Virus record (IMG/VR): IMGVR_UViG_3300030333_002164
Location: 9,918-53,062 of that record
Source: a virus
Reading direction: 5' to 3' (one strand)
Length of the DNA: 43,145 nucleotides
Shown here one piece after another: positions 12,901-27,900 of the stretch (position 1 is the stretch's first letter; the number at the start of each line of letters is the position of its first letter). Both the position numbers and the translations under genes were made by a program. The notes below the pieces were generated by a model, which saw only the letters and a program-made list of their open reading frames with translations, made no database searches and was not told where the DNA came from.

Positions 12901-15900
12901 GTAATGCTTGATCCCTCACGAATACCATGCTGACCAATAGTTAAGGTCATTTCACCTGTTTCTGCATCATAAGTAGCACCTGTTGGAGTAAACTGTACAT
13001 TTGTACCAGCAGCACCAACGTTAACTGTGATTGTCTGATCTTCTGGTGCGGTTGATTCTGCAGTATCTACTGCAGTAATAGTAAGTTCTCTATTAGCAGC
13101 ACGTGTATCATGATTTGCACGAGGATAGTACTTAGTGGATTGTCCATTATCCATAGTACATGTAAATCCTAGAGATTCTTCATCAATAAGAATCTTATCA
13201 TTAACTGCTAAACCATGACTAGGAATCTTAATTACTAAGTTTCCGTTTGCAGGGTCATAAGTAGCAGACGTTGGAGTAAATTCCTTATACTTATCAAATG
13301 TATTTCCAGTACCAGGAATAAATTTACCAACATTAACTGTAAATGTATTTGTATCGTACTTAGTGATTGCTAATGCAGAATTAGCAGCAGGGTCTGTAGC
13401 ACGAGGATAATCATGATTAGTAGCATTATCGTCAATATCACATGTAAATCTTAAAGCATCAGCAGCAAGAGAAATTGCAGATCCTTGTTTCTTAATACCA
13501 TTTGCTACAGCAGATACAAAGGTGTGTGTATAATCACCACCAGTATGAATTATTGCTCTAGTAACGCAATTGGATGTAGCAGAAACAAAGGTATGAGTTG
13601 TTGTATCTGTAGAAGTACCAACATTAACAGTAAATGTATCTGTGGTAACGTTAGAAACAATCAGATAGTTATCATATGCAGGGTCAGGTGTTCCAGCATT
13701 TGCACCAGTACCTAAAGCACGAGGATAAGTCTTAGGTTGACCAGAACCTCCAGTTGCACAGTAGAATGTTAATGAATTTGGAGTAATCTTAATAGCATCT
13801 CCATTTTCAAAACCATGATTCTTAATAGTTAAAGTAAGAACTCCTGTTGCAGGAACATAACCAGCAGTACTAGGTGTATATGCATTAGTACCAGCGATAA
13901 ATTCATGTTGATAACTACCACCAGTAACTAGAGCATTTTTCTTAGCACTTACAAATGTATGTGTGTAAACACCGCCAGCTCTTATTATACCTCTAGTAAT
14001 AGAATTGGCAACCGCAGATACAAATGAATGAGCATCAGTATTTGTCGAAGGAGCAGTTTCTAAAACATTAACATCAAATGTATTTGTAGCAACGTTAGAA
14101 ATAGTTAACCATCTTCCACTAGCATAGTCTGTAGATCTTGGATAATCTTTCTGTGCAGCAGTACCTGAAGCACCACCAAAAGCACAACTTAGTTTAATAG
14201 CACCATCATCAATCTTAATTTGTTCACCATTTTCCATACCATGACCATTAACTGTAATAGTCATAACACCCGTTGTTGGGTTATATGCAGCATCAGTAGG
14301 TGTTAACTTAGTTGGAGCAACCCAGTTATGAGTTGTTGTGTCGGAAGAAATACCAACATTAACTGTAATTACACCAGTTTGTCTCTTAAGACCATTTGCA
14401 TAAGCAGACTTAAATGTATGAGCACTAGTATCGCTAGAACGTCCAACATTAACATCAAATGTATTTTGAGTTATATTAGAAATTGGAAGCCATTCTTGGA
14501 AGGAAGGATCAGTACGTCTTGGATATTGGTGATCAGAAGCATTACCATCCTTAGCACAAGTAAATGTTATTGACTCAGGATCAAGTTTAACAGCATCATT
14601 TGCTTTTATAAGACCATTAGTAGTTGCAGACTGGAATGTATGTGCAGAAGCATTAGAGATTGCTGACTGACCGAAGAAGTAGTTACCAACATTAACTTCA
14701 AAACTATTTGTGTTTACATTAGAAATAGGCAACCATTTTCCACTAATAGGATCAGTTGATCTTGGATAAGCATGATTAGTTGCACCACCATCTAAAGCAC
14801 AAGTGAATGTTAATGATCCGTCATTAAGTTTAACTCTATCACCCTCTTGGAAACCATGACCAGCAATCGTTAACCTCAAAATACTAGTTGTAGTATTAAA
14901 TGTTGCCCCAGTTACTGTATGGTTTGTAGAAGAATTGAAATTATGTCCATTAACTGTAAGAGTCATAACTCCAGTTGTAGGAGCATAAGTTGCTGCAGTT
15001 ACTGTGTGGTTTGTAGAACCTACACTCTGAATTGGAGTAGAAGTATTATAAGTTGGGTCAGCACCACCTGGATAGTTAGATCCACTTGAACGAGGATAGA
15101 ACTTATTAGTAGTATTACCATCACCATTATAATCACAAGTAAAGGTTAGAGATTCTTTAGAAAGTCTTATAGAATCACCTGCTCTAGTAATACCATCAGT
15201 TGAAGCTTGTACAAATGTATGTACATAATCACCACCAGTAATTACTGCACCAGCAGTTGCTGAAACAAAGTTATGAGCAGTAGTGTCTGTAATAGCACCC
15301 TGACCACCGTTTACATTAACTGTGATTTGAGTAGCAGTTTTTGCTGTAATAGGTAATGCAGTATTATATGCATAGTCAGCACCGTTATTGCCTGTTGTAG
15401 AGGCACCTGTAGACCTTGGATAAGTCTTATTGGTTGTATTACCATCACCATTATAATCACAAGTAAAGGTTAATGAATTATCAGCAAGTTTGATGCTATC
15501 ACCAATATCAAATGAATGTGATCCAATCGTCATTTGTAGATCACCTGATGTTGGATCATAAGTAGCAGCACTAACGTTGTAATTAACGATAGGTGAAGTT
15601 CCAACATTAACTGTAAATGTATTGTCAGTTACTTTCGTAATTGCCAAATACTTGTTGTAAGATGGATCTGTAGTTCTTGGATAAGTCTTCTGAGAAGTAT
15701 TTCCATCCATCGTACATGTGAATGTAAGAGAGTCAGGAGCAAACTTAACTCTATCACCAACTGAGAATCCATGATTTGCAACAGTAACTTCTAGTAAACC
15801 ATCTGCAGCATCATAAGTCGCATTAGATGCTGTATATGTGGATCCACCACGAAGATAATGAGTACCAATCGTCATCAACATATCACCTGTAGTAGGTGTA

Positions 15901-18900
15901 TATGTAACAGCAGATGGGTTATGAGTTATAGTAGGTGTTATACCAACGTTAACTGTGACTGTACCAGTTTGCTTCTTAATTCCATTAGAAACTGCTGAAA
16001 CAAATGTATGAGCACCAGCACTATCATCATTTGCTCTACCAACGAATACATCAAATGTATTTGTAGTTTTGCTTATAACAGGAATCCATTGATTAGCAAC
16101 AGGATCAGTTGCTCTTGGATAATCATGATTAGTACTATTACTATCCTTAGCACATGTAAATCTTAAAGATTCGTTATCAAACTTAACTGCATCTTCTGCC
16201 TTTTGTATATTAGATGCTGTAGCAGATATGAATCTATGATCAGATAAGTCTTGAGACTTACCAATATTAACTGTAAACTTATTAGTGCTAACATTTTGAA
16301 CAAACAACCAAGCATCACTTGCAGGATCAGTTGATCTTGGATATGTATGGGTAGAACCATGATTATCCTTACCACAAGTAAATGTAAGTGAATTATCAGC
16401 AATTCTTACTCTATCACCATTAACAAATCCATGAGCAGCACTTGTCAATATTAGATTTCCATTTCCAGGATTATATTGTGCATCAGTTACAGATTTAGTT
16501 GTTGCTGCACTAAGATTATGATTATTAGATGTAATGGAAAGAATACCTGTTGTTGGATTATATGTTGTACCAGCAGCAGCAGTTAGATTTGAAGTACCAA
16601 CAGCCTTAATCTTAAGTGCATTCTTACGTGCAGGGTCAGTCAATCTTGGATAACTATGTGTGGTTGCATTACCATCCATAGTACATGTAAATGATAAACC
16701 GTTGTCTGCAATTTGAAGAGCACCAGCAGTTGTTAAATTATGACTACCAGAAACAGTAAGTACCATATCACCTGTTGCAGCATCATAAGTTGCAGTAGTA
16801 ACGTCATACCCAATTTGAGGTGACTTACCAATATCAAGTGTTATACTACCATCACGTTTAACGATACCATTTGGAGCAGCAGATTTGAAAGTATGGAGTG
16901 ATGTATCTGGTGAAATACCAACATTTACATCAAAAGTTAGATCAGTTACATTAGAAATAGATAACCATCTTCCACTATAAGGATCTGTAGATCTTGGATA
17001 AGAATGCTCAGTAGAATTTCCATCAAGAGCACAATCAAATACTAAAGATCCATCAGTAATCTTGATTCTGTCCTTATTAGCAAATCCATGCTTAGGTGTA
17101 GTAATACCGTTAGTAACAGCACGAACAAACTTATGTACATAATCACCACCAGTAGTTACTGCTCCTGTTTCTGCAGAAACGAAAGTATGTGCATCTGTAT
17201 TAGTAGAAGGAACTGTAGTTAATACTTGTACAGTAATAGTTGTATTTGTTACTGACTCAATAAGAAGTGAAGTGCTATAGAATGGGTCAGTTGTTCTTGG
17301 ATATGCCTTAATAGCAGCATCTCCAGAAGCACCACCGAATGCACAACTAAACTTCAAGGATTCCTTCTTAAGTCTTATACTTGTTCCAGCACTAAGATTA
17401 TGATTAGTTGGGAATCCTAAGGTCATCATACCTGTTGTTGGATCATAGGATCCACTATTAGGTGTTAAAGAAACGATAGGTGAAGTTCCAACATTAATAT
17501 CAAAAGTATTTTCAGTTACATTAGCAACTGCTATAGACAATCCACTCTTAGGATCTGTAGTTCTTGGATAAGAATGCTCACTATAATGATCGTCCATTCC
17601 ACAAGTGAATGTTAATGCATTATCAGCAATTCTTACACTATCACCATTTACTAATCCATGATTAGGAACAGTAACTTTCATAACACCTACAGTTGCTAAG
17701 TATGATACATCTGTAGGAGTTAAACCTCTACCACAAGTAATAGTCATTTTACCTGTAGTTGGAACATAAGATGCTCCAGTTGCAGTATGCAACTCACCAT
17801 CATATAGAATTGGTATAGACTGATCATATATTGGATCAACAGATCTAGGATATTTCTTAATAGACTGAAGACCGTCCATAGAACACTTGAATGACAAGGA
17901 TTCTTTAGCCATTCTAATGTTAGTTTTAGGTGTCAATATATGATCACCAATTTGCATCTTAAGATGTCCAGTTGTACCATCATAAGTTGCAGAAGTTGGG
18001 TTATAAACAATTAGAGGAGACTTACCAACATTAATCTCAAATGTATTAGTCTGTGAATTAGAAACAGTCAACCAACCAGTACTTGCTTGATCAGAACTTC
18101 TTGGATATGTGTGTTCTGTCTTATTACCATCCATCGAACAAGTAAATGTTAATGAATTGTCTTCAAGTTGAACTTTATCACCATTTGCAAGATTATGATT
18201 ATTAGATGTAACAACTAAAACACCTGTGGAAGCAGTATAAGTTGCTCCTGTTGCTGTTAAGGATGTTGGACCAACTAACCCATGACCATTAACAGTCATC
18301 TTCAATTCACCTGTAGAAGCAGTATATTCTGCTCCTGTTGGAGTTAATTGGGTATATGTTGGGTTAGAAGAATCAGTAATTGTAGTATCTGTCTTCTGAA
18401 GTAATCCATGATCACCTTGGATATCCCAAAGACTATTAGTAGCAATATATTCAACGATTTCATTTGCTTTACCATATGCCCAAATAGTCTCATTAATTTC
18501 AGTTTCTACATGATTAAGTTTAATATTATTAGTATCTGTTCTATCAATATAAAGTGCTGTCGCATCCCATATCTTATTATTACCACCATTACGAAGGTCT
18601 GCTACAAGAGCATCCAATATATCTCTAACATCATCTTCACAATTAGCATCACCATTAATAGTAGTGAAATTAGGGAATTTTTGATTAACAAGATATACTG
18701 TCTCTTTAGCAATAAAATCTTTATTTGCTATGATCAAATCAGCAGCATTATAGTATCTTTGTGTATTACCTGTAAATCCACGAGGAGAACCAGCAGCACC
18801 AACATTAACTGTAATAGTTGTTGATGTTACAGCACTAATTGCTAACGCAGTAAGATATGCTGGATCAGTTGCACGAGGATAAGTGTGTGAAGTTGCATTA

Positions 18901-21900
18901 TTATCTAAAGCACAAGTGAAAGATAACTTATTAGCACCAATCGTAACTGTATTGGAAGTTGTGTAACTGTGTGATCCAATAGTTAATTCTAAATCACCTG
19001 TTACATGGTTATATGTGGCAGCAGTTACATCCTTCTGACTAGCATCATTAAATGTAAGAGCATTAGATGATGTACCACCATCATAAGTATGAACTCCAGC
19101 AAAACGAGAAGATGAAGCAATAGCATCATTATTAAAGAATTCACCATTTGTAAATCCTTCTGCACCAGACCAATCTTGTGTAAAGGTCTGACCATCAACG
19201 CCATCAAAGTGAACTAATACTTTTGTATTAGCATCTCCTTGGAAAATACCAACGATAGGAGTGAATGCTGCGTTATATCTGTTTGTATTAGAAATTCTTA
19301 ATTCGTCAATATGACCAGTAAATCCATTAGTATTAGCATAGTCAGCACCAATAGTGATTGGTTTAGCAACATATGTAGAACTATCAGTACCAGTTCCTAC
19401 TTCAACACCATCTAAGTAAATCTTACCTGTAGTACTAGATCTAACATAAGTTATGTTATACCAAGTATCAGCAGAAAGTGTTGTAGCACCAGAGTTTACA
19501 AGATCAGATCCATTAACGTTCCAACGAATTTGACCTGCTTGTAAATATAATCTGATAGCAACTTCAGTTGCACCTGCAGCTCTAGTATCAATAATAGTTG
19601 CAGTTCCACTTAATGCAGCAGCAGTTGGTCGAACATAAAGTTCAACAGTAAGAGCACCAGCACCAAAAGCAATTTCTGATTGATTCGCAGTATTTCTAAC
19701 AAAATCATTTGCACCGTCAAGTAGAAGTGATGTAGTACCATACTTCTTCTGAGCAGTATCTAATTGTGCATTTCCAGTAAATTTGAAATCAAAGTAATCT
19801 TGACCATTTGCTTGTGTTCTACCAATCTTACCAAGATATACAATACTACGTGCTTGATTATATCCAATAACCTCTGCTTTAGTATCTCTAGTTCTGATTA
19901 CTTGACCTGTATTAAAGAATCCGTCACCTTGCTTATCTGTAAATGATAGTTTTCTAACTCTAGCATTTTCAGTTGCAGTAAAATCACCACTATTATTACC
20001 ATATTCGATCTTATAGTTACGAATATTTTCTCCTTCGCTGAAAGTTCCTACTGCATTATCATAAGGAAGAATAAAGTTATTAATCTGCTCATTAGCAGGG
20101 AAACTCTGGTCAAAAGAAGTAGCATTATCAGTATAATCAACAATACTAATTTGAGACTTAGAAATATCATCTAAAACTACGTTTGGATAAGATGTAGATG
20201 TAATTCTGTTAAATAAGAGTCCAAAGAATGAAGAACCTTCAGATATATTAACCTGTCCAATAAATTCATTAGTTGTAGGATCTTGATATGCACTAGTAGT
20301 AGTTACTTGAGCAACAACTCCAGATGCAGCACCGATAATAACATCATTTAACTGAATATCAAATAATCCAGGAGTAGACTGATAAGTACCAGCAGTCTTA
20401 CTTAAAGTAAGAGCATTAGTAACTAAAATCTCTGTTCCGTAAACTGGTGTACCTTGAAGTTGAGCAACAGCAGCAGTACCATCTTGTGCTCTAGTTACGC
20501 CAAGAGTTGTTGAATTAGAATTATCTGTAACAGTATTAACTAAGAATATTTCCGATCCAAACTGATATTTCTTAGTTGGTACAAATGTATTAGCAGGAAG
20601 TGCTGCTTCATCACCAGTTACAGGTACTACTTCTATCTCAGCAGTAGATGTACCAACTGAGTAACGAAGTTTAGCAAGTGGAGTTTCTTGACCTCTTTGT
20701 AGGTTAATTTGTTCAACTTTAGCAGTATTACCTTCTAAATTAGTAACATTTTCACCAAATACAAATAATCCAATATTTGTAACGTCAGTTTGAGTTAATA
20801 AAGTAGCAGAGAATCCAGTTGCACTAACGTTTACCAATTCTCCAATAATAAATGTATTGTCAGTAATATATCCAAATATATCATTACCAACAACAGAAGT
20901 TACTGTTAACTTAGCAGCAGAACTAGAACCAACTAACTGATTACCAACACTAGGGAATATTCCACTAATATTATTAAATGTTAATTTAACTGTTTGAATC
21001 TGGTTAATAGTAATGTTTGCATACTTAACACTTGCTGGAGGTTGTGGAGGTTCAGAGAATACGATAGAGTCTTGCTGAATGTTAAATGCTGTTTCTGGGT
21101 TTTGTACAACACCATTAAGAACAATCATTAACTGATTAGCATTAGCAACAACGTTGTTACCATCAACAGTTAGAGGGAATGCAATCCTTTCACCATCGAA
21201 TAGGTTAGAAATATCATCAACACGTTGTACAACAGAAGTTAAGATGTTCTCAGAAGATGTCAATCTCTTCTGTCTGAATAACACCTCAGTATTATTAAAT
21301 TCAGAGTAAATTGGTTCAACAAGAGCAAAGTTCTGAATATTTGGAACAACTGCTTCTTGAGCAAGTTCTACAGACTTAGTAAGTTGGAAAAATGTCTCCT
21401 TATTAGGAATTTGACCATACTCATTAAGATTTAATTCACCAAATACCTTAAATGATGCAGGGTGAACGTTCTTGATAAGGATCTCCTTCCAATCGCTGAT
21501 AGAAACAGCAGATTTAACAGCATAAGAGAAATCCTGATAATAGTAAGAGTCTTGAATCTTTTGAATAATTTCGGAAGGTTTACCAACATCATCGATAAAC
21601 TGACCAGTTGTTTTGGTAATAGAACCAATTTCAAGAACACCACGAGCAACCTTAAGGTCACTAATAATACCAGAAGACTTAGAAATAACACCAGTTATCT
21701 TTTGACCACTAGCAAAATCTCCAGTATAGTCAACAACCTTAAGAATTCTAGGTCCAATCTGCCATCCAGAGTTAGTTGAAACATAACCAGTTGCTGTTGC
21801 AACATCTAATGAATCTCCTTGATATACCAATTCCCCTTCTAAGAAAGTAGAAGTAATAACATTTGCTTCTGCAGCACCACCAAATGATTCTGTTAATACT

Positions 21901-24900
21901 TGTTGACGACCTGTTCCAGCGTTAACGAAGGAAAGTGCATCACCAAGAGCAGCGTTAGATGCAGTAATAGCAAGTTTTAACTGATCATCTTCTAATGAAT
22001 TAGCAGATCCAGAAATTGCATAGTAAGTAGTAGTTGAATTTAATCTACCTGTTGCACCAGCAGCAAGAGGATATTCAGCACCATCTCCAGTATCTACTAC
22101 ATTAAGAGTAACTTCTGATCCATTAACAATACCGTGAGGATAAGCAAATTGTAATAAACCTAAGTCAAGGTTAACAACATAGTTAAATGATGATCTTAGA
22201 CTTACTGTTGGTGTAGAAGAATATCCAGCACCAGGATCCTTAACTATAATTGTATCCAGACGACCATTCTTGATACTTGCCTCAGCAATAGCACCAGATC
22301 CACCACCACCTGTAATAACTACAGCAGGTGCTAATGAATATCCAGAACCTGGATTGGTTACTGTAATACTTGAAAGAATACTTGTACTTGTTAATTGGCA
22401 GTTAAGTGGGAATGTAATCTCAGGACGTAAAGTATAATCATGAGGATAATCATAACCAAAGTTATTATTCTTAAGTTTCTTAATCTTACCAACTTTATCA
22501 CCTTTAGTGAATATAGATGCCTGAGAACCAGCAGAAGGAATAACAACCTCTAATTCAGCACCAGATCCAGTTAAACCAGCACCAAGAATACCAGGAATTG
22601 CTTCAACATCTATAGTAGCAGTTGTATATCCTTTACCTGGAGAAGTAACTTCAACTTTTTGTATTTGACCAGGAATAGTTACACCTTCATCATCTTGTCC
22701 GTCTGCTACAGTAATAGCAACTAAACCACCTTCACCATCTCCAGCAATAGGGACAGCATTATATTGTCCAACTGCATATTCAGTTCCTGGAGAATTAATT
22801 GCAACTCTTTCAATAATTCTAGTTGATACAATATTAGTTACAATTGGTAGTTTTGTATAGAAACCACCTGGGTTAACAATACGAATATTATTAATAGCAC
22901 CAACTGCTTTTACAGAACTTGTACTATATGATGCAGTTGAAACTTGAGCATCACCTTCTGGTTCATTAAGTAGAGGGAATTTAAATATATCTGGTCCTTT
23001 AGTAATAGTTTCTCCAGCAGTACTAGAAATAGCAAATGTACCCTTATATGGAGAATCTACAACATCTAAGTAACTACCAGGAATTACAGGAGAATCACTA
23101 CCAGTTCTAGAAGGATCAAAATAGTATGAAATATTAGTTACAACAGTATCATCTACTTTTAACTTAACTGTTGGATTAGGTTGCCCTTCACCAGTTACAC
23201 CAGGAGTTCCAACTCTTTCAATAGAGTTAAATGAATATTCTAGTTTATAAAGATTATCCTTAGAGAATGATAAGTTTCCACCAAGAAGTGAGGAGTGACT
23301 TAGGTCAAACAAGTATTGATGACCATAATACATCTTCAAGACAGGAGACTTAACAAATATATTGACATTAGCAGCAGTAGTAGCAGGTTCTGTTATTGCT
23401 GCTTGTGGTAATTTATAGGTAAATTCTAATGGACTTACAACTGTATCAATTGGGAATGCACCATCATATTCATCATAAACAACTGAATCAACAGTCTGTG
23501 ATGGATTTCCATCAACATAGATCATCTCACCAGCAGATAGATAATGATTTGTTCCTGTAATTACATAAACTTCATTACTATTAGCAACTGCAGTTACTTG
23601 AAGAATCTTCTTAAGAGTAGTAATTAAACTAATCTTAAGTACACCAGTTAGTCCAGTAATCTGAGCAGTACTATAAGATGCATTAAATGTTATATCACCA
23701 GAATTGATAGTAATAACAGATCCAACAATATATGCAGATCCACCAGCAACTTCATCAATTCTTACAGAATAATCATCATCAGAATATGGTTTGAACTTAG
23801 CAAAACTATCAAGATCTCCTGTGCAAGTTGCTATTGTAAAGGTTGCATTTGCACCACCAGTAGTAATAGTAACTACATCACCAATTTTATAACCTGATCC
23901 TGGAGTATCAATTGAAACAGAAGAGACATTACCACCAGAAGCAGTAAAGTCAACAGTTAGTCCTGTTCCAGATCCATTAGTTGTTGTAGCAACATTATCA
24001 CCTGTATTTGCATAACCAGTACCCGCAGCAGTTAAAGAACTTAAGGTTGCAGGAATATCTGCAACAGTACCATCTAGATCATAATCATCAAGATCTATAT
24101 CAAATGTTCCAGGAGTTGTATTATCAACCTGAGCAAATGTATATCCTACAATTTCATTAATATCAGCAGGAATAGGACCAACAATCTTATAAGTAGATTG
24201 CTCATTAAACTGTTCTGTTATTAATTGACCTGTATTAAGATCATTACTCCATGCATTATTATTAACAGCAAGATATATCTTATTATTAACAGTATCTTTT
24301 CTAATAATATAACCACTATTAACAAATGATCCTGAATCGTTGTTTAATACTAACTTCGTACCAACTGTAAAGTTAAATGCCTGATTGATTGTCAATTCTT
24401 GAACATTATCAATCTTAACTGTATTTGTAACCTTAAAGTAATACCTATCTTTAACTACAGCATTTACTGATAATTTTTGAGAACCAGGAGAAGGTACAGT
24501 TGCTGTTCTAGAACCCCAAATATCATTAGTATATGTTAATGTCTGAGTATCCTGTGACATCGTTGTAGTAGTATCATCAAAGTCTAATGACTGGAATCCT
24601 GCTTCACCAAGAGCATATCCAACATTAGCAATAGTTAATACAGATCCAGTTACAGGAGTTACAGCAGTTCTCTTGAATCCTATTTGTGTATTAGTTTGTA
24701 ATCCTTTATCCCCAAGTCTAGTAGCATCAGCATTCTTATCTACTTTTAAACCCCAAGCAACATAGTCAATATAATCATATCGATTTAAATTGGTAGTAAA
24801 CCAAGCATCATCAGTCCAATCATAGGTAAATGCATAAGTTGCAACTGGAGGTAATGTTGCAATATCAGTAGGAACTGTAGGAACTACAGCTCTATTACGT

Positions 24901-27900
24901 AATCTCAAATGATCTATGTAATACTGACCCTGTTTTGCTTTAGCAAAATCTGTTGCACCAGAACCCCATCCAATCTGATTACCGAAATAAAGATCCTTAG
25001 AACCTAAAGATGTACCTGCTAGTGTACCAGAAATAACTTGAATACCATTAACATATGCTTTAAAATCATTACCTGACTTACTCAAACCAATAACTTGCCA
25101 AGAATTATCAGCAAACATAGTTGTTTGAGTAGATTCTGTTGGAGTTGCAGAGTTTAATGCTGTTGAGCTATTAGTAATTGCTAATTGTAATTTACCATTA
25201 CCACCAGTTCCTGAACTATAACCCAACCATAATCCACCAGTAGCATCTTGTGCTCCACCAATACCTATTAAAGTTTGTACATCCTGTGATAAAGTTTGAG
25301 ATTCTGCAGCATTTTTAAAGATAAAGAACTCTATAGTCCAATCGCCAGCAAGTTTGGTTCCTAAATCAGTTCCTGCTACTTTTAAGTAAGAATTTTCCCA
25401 AGTAGAATTAGATCCAGCTGGTTGATAACCTAAAATCTTAGCAACATTATCTGCATAAGTTATAGCAGAACTACCACCAACAGAAGTTAATGTGTAATGA
25501 CCTGTAGTATCAACTTGTTCACCACCATCAAAATTGAATATAAATTCATTTCTATTCCAAGAAGTCTGTCCAAATACATGAACATCACCAGAAGTATCAA
25601 CTTCTAAAGTACGAACTGATATACCTTCAATATTGTTCTTATCAAATTCATTTATAGTATGATTCTTAATTATACCATCATACCCAAGTTTAACAGTACC
25701 TACTGTCTTATGCTGATTAGTATTATTTGTTCTTGTATATGCAACGTTAAGATCACCAAAAATATCAATAGCACAAGAACTTGCCATCTGAATATCTCTA
25801 CCTGGAGCAACATAACGATAATTCCAGATTAAATCACCATCAGTTTTTACTTTACCAATCCAAAAACTATCTTTATCAGTAGCATTAGACTTAAGTCTGC
25901 AAGTAGCAACTAGATAAACTTCTTTAAATTCATCAATACAAAGACTACTATCAATTAGAGAATATAATGAATTACTGTATTCTTTAATGAATTCTATTGT
26001 AATTACACTAGTACCTATACTTGCCTTACCAAATGCAACGTTAATGTCAGATGCGTTAGTATCTGCAGCAGTTTCCATACTGAAATATACATCAGTTCCA
26101 TCAATAACAATATCAGTAACTTTTTCGGAACTAGATGGAGATGCTAATTTTCTCTTAACCGAGAAACTACCTGCTGTGTCTATAGAAGCAATATATGCAT
26201 CATAAGGAGAACTGGAGTTAGTATTAGTATAACCTCCAATAATAAAACGAGTATCAGAATATTTTTTAATTGCTGTTACATTATCAGCACGAGTGGCACC
26301 AGAAATACCAGCATATGCTCTTTGGAAACTTAATGTGGCACTTAATCCATTAGCAGCCTGAACATACTTACAAAGTATGATATCAGGGTTATATGCAGCA
26401 AGTAAAGTACTATTTGGTTTATTAATACCAACTACCCAAATATTATCACCATCTACCTCAATTTTTTGGAATTCTGTATAATTTTGACCATCAGAACTCT
26501 CTAATGTCTTCTCCCATTCTTTAACACCTGTCGCAGATAATTTTGATACAAATGCAACTTCATTACCATTAGTTTTCTTAGTTACACCACAAGTAAAGAC
26601 TTCTTTATTAGTATTAATGTATATGTCATTAACTCTAACATAATTGTTATTTTCAATCTTAGAAACATAATAATCTGCCTTTTTGAATACCTGAGGATGA
26701 CTTAAAATAACACGAGGATTTGTAGTATATCCAGAACCAGAATTTAAGATATTAACAGTATCAATAGATCCAACAGATGTTACAACTGCTTGTAAATCTC
26801 CCTGTGTACCAACACCATCAATTGTTATAGTTGGAGGAATATCGGTATTATATCCAGATCCAGTCTGATTTATTGTAATTTCTTCAATACCTCTAAATTG
26901 ACGAACAACAAATGTCTTATTTGTGTTAGTCATAATAGGTGTATAGTCAATAAAGACACTATCACCAGCAATTAAGTTATGAGGTACAGAAGTCTTTAAT
27001 ACACCGAAATTAGATCCACCAATATTTTCAAATCCATATGTAGAAACTGTTTCACCCTTAATTCTTGAAACACGAGCAGAAACACCAGTACCATCAGTAT
27101 CAGTATTATCAAATACTAAACGGTCATTAACCTGATAGTTTTTACCTGGGTTTTCAACTGTAAATCCAGTTACAGAAGCATCTTCAAACTTAGTAGTAGT
27201 CTCAACTTCAATATCAACCTTAGAGTCAAATTTAACTTTAGGGAAATAATCAAATAATTGTAGAGGTGACTCCTCAAATAATTGAGCAGGATTAGCAGTC
27301 TCATCTGCATCTATAACACCATCTCTATTAGTATCTTCTACTTCAAATAGGATAATATCTCCATCTTCTGTAGTTAGAGCATTTGTAGAAGCATTTGGAA
27401 CCCTTGTAACATCAATATCAACGTTTTCATAAGGATCTCTGTATCTTACAACACCAGTAGGAATATTTTGCTGAACTGCATCAGCACTAAGGTTCCAAGT
27501 ATCTACAACAGAGTTGAAACTTGGTCCTAGAACATATGGGAAGACTGGATTACCAGCTTCAGTAGCATCAATAGTTACAAAATAACAATATCTACCAGCT
27601 GAATACTCTGGTGTTTTACAGAAACGACCATTATACTGGTCTAAATCACCTAAACCAAAAGTATACTCATAGTCTTCAACAAAATTACCTGCTGGTTCTT
27701 CAGTTAAAAGAGGTCCAGCAGATCTAACTGGATATGGATTAGTTGTAACATCATATACTAATGCAGGTTTTACTCTATATGATGAATTTAACCTAGTAAC
27801 AGCAGATGCTTGATTAGTTGGGTCAGAATATCCATAAGGACCATAAATTGGATTACCATCAAATGCCCATCCAATAATAGGTGAGTGTACTAATTGATCT

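Noticed and set aside
18408-18824. Plus-strand open frame of 138 codons opposite the giant gene
   Set aside because: It lies wholly antisense to a well-supported coding region, has Ile/Ser/Cys-biased composition typical of shadow frames, and no ribosome site or promoter was seen.
11640-19050. CRISPR-like or DNA-level direct repeats
   Set aside because: The repeats are degenerate, about 330 bases long, in frame and explained by protein repeats; there are no short identical repeats with spacers.
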